From Paracoccaceae bacterium (GTDB lineage Bacteria; Pseudomonadota; Alphaproteobacteria; Rhodobacterales; Rhodobacteraceae): a stretch of 34,118 nt of DNA. The notes beneath the pieces were generated by a model that was given only the letters and a program-made list of their open reading frames with translations, did no database searches and was not told the DNA's origin. Where the stretch lies: contig JAQTYE010000012.1 in NCBI GenBank assembly GCA_028749255.1, forward strand, positions 1-34,118, written 5' to 3'. How positions within the stretch are numbered: the first letter of the stretch is position 1; every line of letters starts with the position of its first letter. The position numbers were made by a program, and so were the translations under genes. Shown here piece after piece: positions 33,040 to 34,118 of the stretch.

Positions 33040-33906
33040 TCAGAGGCCGTTGACCGGCACCTTCAGATAGGTCCGCCCGTCATCTTCGGGGGGCGGCATC
33101 TGGCCTGCGCGCATGTTGACCTGCAGCGAAGGGATGATCAAGCGGGGCATTGCCAGTGTGGCATCACGTTCGGTGCGCATCTTGACGAATTCTTCGGCCG
33201 ATTTGCCGGCGCCGACATGGATATTGCGGGCCTTTTCCTCGGCCACGGTGGTTTCCCAGGCGTATTCATCGCGCCCCGGGGCCTTGTAATCATGCGCCAC
33301 AAATATCCGGGTCGCATCTGGCAGCGCCAGAATTTTCTGGATCGATGCAAACAGCGCCTCGGCCGAACCGCCGGGGAAATCACAGCGCGCGGTGCCGAAA
33401 TCGGGCATGAACAGCGTGTCGCCCACAAAAGCCGCGTCGCCGATCACATAGGTCAGGCAGGCGGGGGTATGACCGGGCGTGTGCAGCACATGGCCAGTAA
33501 GCGCGCCGATTTCGAACCTGTCGCCCTCGACGAACAGCTTGTCGAACTGACTGCCGTCGCGCTGGAATTCGGTGCCTTCGTTGAAGATCTTGCCAAAGGT
33601 GTTCTGCACCACCTTGATCCGGTCGCCGATGCCGATCTTGCCGCCCAGATGTTGCTGAATATAGGGCGCGGCGGACAGGTGGTCAGCATGCACATGGGTT
33701 TCCAAAATCCACTGCACATCAAGGCCTTGATCGCGAATATAGGCGATCACCGCATCCGCCGACCGGGTATCGGTGCGCCCCGAGGCATAGTCGAAATCCA
33801 AAACGCTATCCACCACCGCGCAGGCGGTGCTGGTGGGGTCCTTGACGACAAAGGTCACGGTGAAGGTGGCCTCGTCGAAGAAGGCTTTGACCTCTGGGTT
33901 CAACAT
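33040..33906 (-). CDS. ETHE1-like persulfide dioxygenase (MBL fold)
   Basis: 288 residues. I prefer ATG 33904-33906 (MLNPEVKAFFDEAT), with GGAG 6 bases upstream, over ATGs 33918 and 33921. The metal motif is THVHADH with H71, H73, D75 and H76. H146 (LHTPGHTPA) and D163 (VGDTLFMPDFG) complete the mono-iron site of the family. ARCDFPGG near 173-180 is typical of persulfide dioxygenases and Blh proteins. It would oxidise glutathione persulfide to sulfite in the cytoplasm, a step in sulfide detoxification. It is first in an operon with the rhodanese-like gene and SulP. A promoter is proposed at 33942-33971. Confidence 0.92.
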   Translation of the reverse strand: MLNPEVKAFFDEATFTVTFVVKDPTSTACAVVDSVLDFDYASGRTDTRSADAVIAYIRDQGLDVQWILETHVHADHLSAAPYIQQHLGGKIGIGDRIKVVQNTFGKIFNEGTEFQRDGSQFDKLFVEGDRFEIGALTGHVLHTPGHTPACLTYVIGDAAFVGDTLFMPDFGTARCDFPGGSAEALFASIQKILALPDATRIFVAHDYKAPGRDEYAWETTVAEEKARNIHVGAGKSAEEFVKMRTERDATLAMPRLIIPSLQVNMRAGQMPPPEDDGRTYLKVPVNGL

Positions 33907-33941
33907 GTCGGTCTCCATCATTGTGGCGTGGTCTTGTCTTT

Positions 33942-33971
33942 AGATATGGGGCCGGGGGCCGTGCGGATCAA
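33942..33971 (-). promoter_or_regulatory. Candidate promoter of the persulfide dioxygenase operon
   Basis: On the minus strand TTGATC (33971-33966) is followed after 18 bases by ATATCT (33947-33942), with a start near 33935. A 7-base-pair hairpin (33976-33982 with 33990-33996) separates it from the preceding gene. Confidence 0.35.
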
Positions 33972-33996
33972 TCGGGCGCCCAGGCGGATTGGGCGC

Positions 33997-34118
33997 TCAA
34001 GCCCAGGGAAACTGCGCGACAATTCCGCCCAGCATGGCGAAATCGGAAAACGCGATGGCATGCGGCAACTCGGCCACCGGGGTTTTGCGATAGCCTTCGG
34101 TGAACAGCGCAAAGGGCA
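33997..34118 (-). CDS. C-terminal end of an unidentified protein (partial)
   Basis: The minus strand is open from the window edge to TGA at 33999-33997. The 39 visible residues include PFALFTEGYRKTPVAELPHA, then a hydrophobic stretch (AMLGGIVAQF) ending PWA. Codon pattern is normal for the window and the stop is followed at once by the 33976-33996 hairpin, so I take it as the end of a real gene. I do not recognise the family. Confidence 0.5.
   Translation of the reverse strand, partial: PFALFTEGYRKTPVAELPHAIAFSDFAMLGGIVAQFPWA

Noticed and set aside
1-34118. tRNA genes, CRISPR arrays, insertion sequences, prophage or defence genes.
   Set aside because: None seen: no cloverleaf-like ends, no regularly spaced direct repeats, no transposase or integrase motifs.

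Overview
This window looks like chromosomal DNA of a GC-rich alphaproteobacterium, most likely in the Rhodobacterales/Rhodobacteraceae. The grounds are the family resemblance of nearly every protein, the dispersed GC-rich intergenic repeats, and the gene types present (an extra short RpoN, a class I RpoN-dependent activator, a short entericidin, a DUF502 protein and a LuxR solo). No tRNA, rRNA, CRISPR array, insertion sequence or prophage gene was seen. Genus and species cannot be fixed by eye.

Left third (1-10243, all +): a polyamine locus. It starts with the last 37 residues of a glutamine-synthetase-family enzyme. A PAS sensor protein and a PAS/AAA+/Fis sigma-54 activator follow; the activator frame is broken at an eight-G run. 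Next come the ABC transporter potD-potA-potB-potC, a PuuC-like aldehyde dehydrogenase, a class I glutamine amidotransferase and a short, divergent RpoN. Together these can import putrescine or spermidine, attach glutamate, oxidise the aldehyde and release the glutamyl group, with an activator and a sigma factor encoded in the same transcription unit.

Middle (10247-19971): housekeeping genes. hemB (-) is followed by a small membrane protein and mfd (both +), and mfd may have a leaderless mRNA. A Bcr/CflA-like MFS exporter and a FrnE/DsbA-like protein are on -. A divergent pair follows: an acyl-CoA ligase (-) and an XRE-cupin regulator (+).

Right of centre (20112-25466): a CsbD-like small protein, an entericidin-type lipoprotein translationally coupled to a YejA-like peptide-binding protein, and a probable unannotated small RNA with its own promoter and terminator. 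Then come 3-hydroxybutyrate dehydrogenase, a patatin-like hydrolase and a DUF502 membrane protein whose 3' end overlaps the patatin gene.

Right end (25536-34118): a psuK-psuG pseudouridine catabolism pair, then rpsB-tsf with a structured leader and a classical terminator. A possible 60-residue orphan protein and a LuxR-type regulator are on -. The last operon (-) carries an ETHE1-like persulfide dioxygenase, a rhodanese-like TIGR01244 protein and a SulP anion transporter, and suits sulfide/persulfide detoxification. A truncated unknown gene closes the window.

Four intergenic spaces carry one repeat family: a G5-6/C5-6 hairpin followed by a CCCGGGATATTTG...CCAAAG block, usually present as two inverted copies. 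The least explained items are the small RNA at 22588-22662, the G8 frameshift in the sigma-54 activator, the dedicated RpoN, and the small frame ending in a terminator at 29555.
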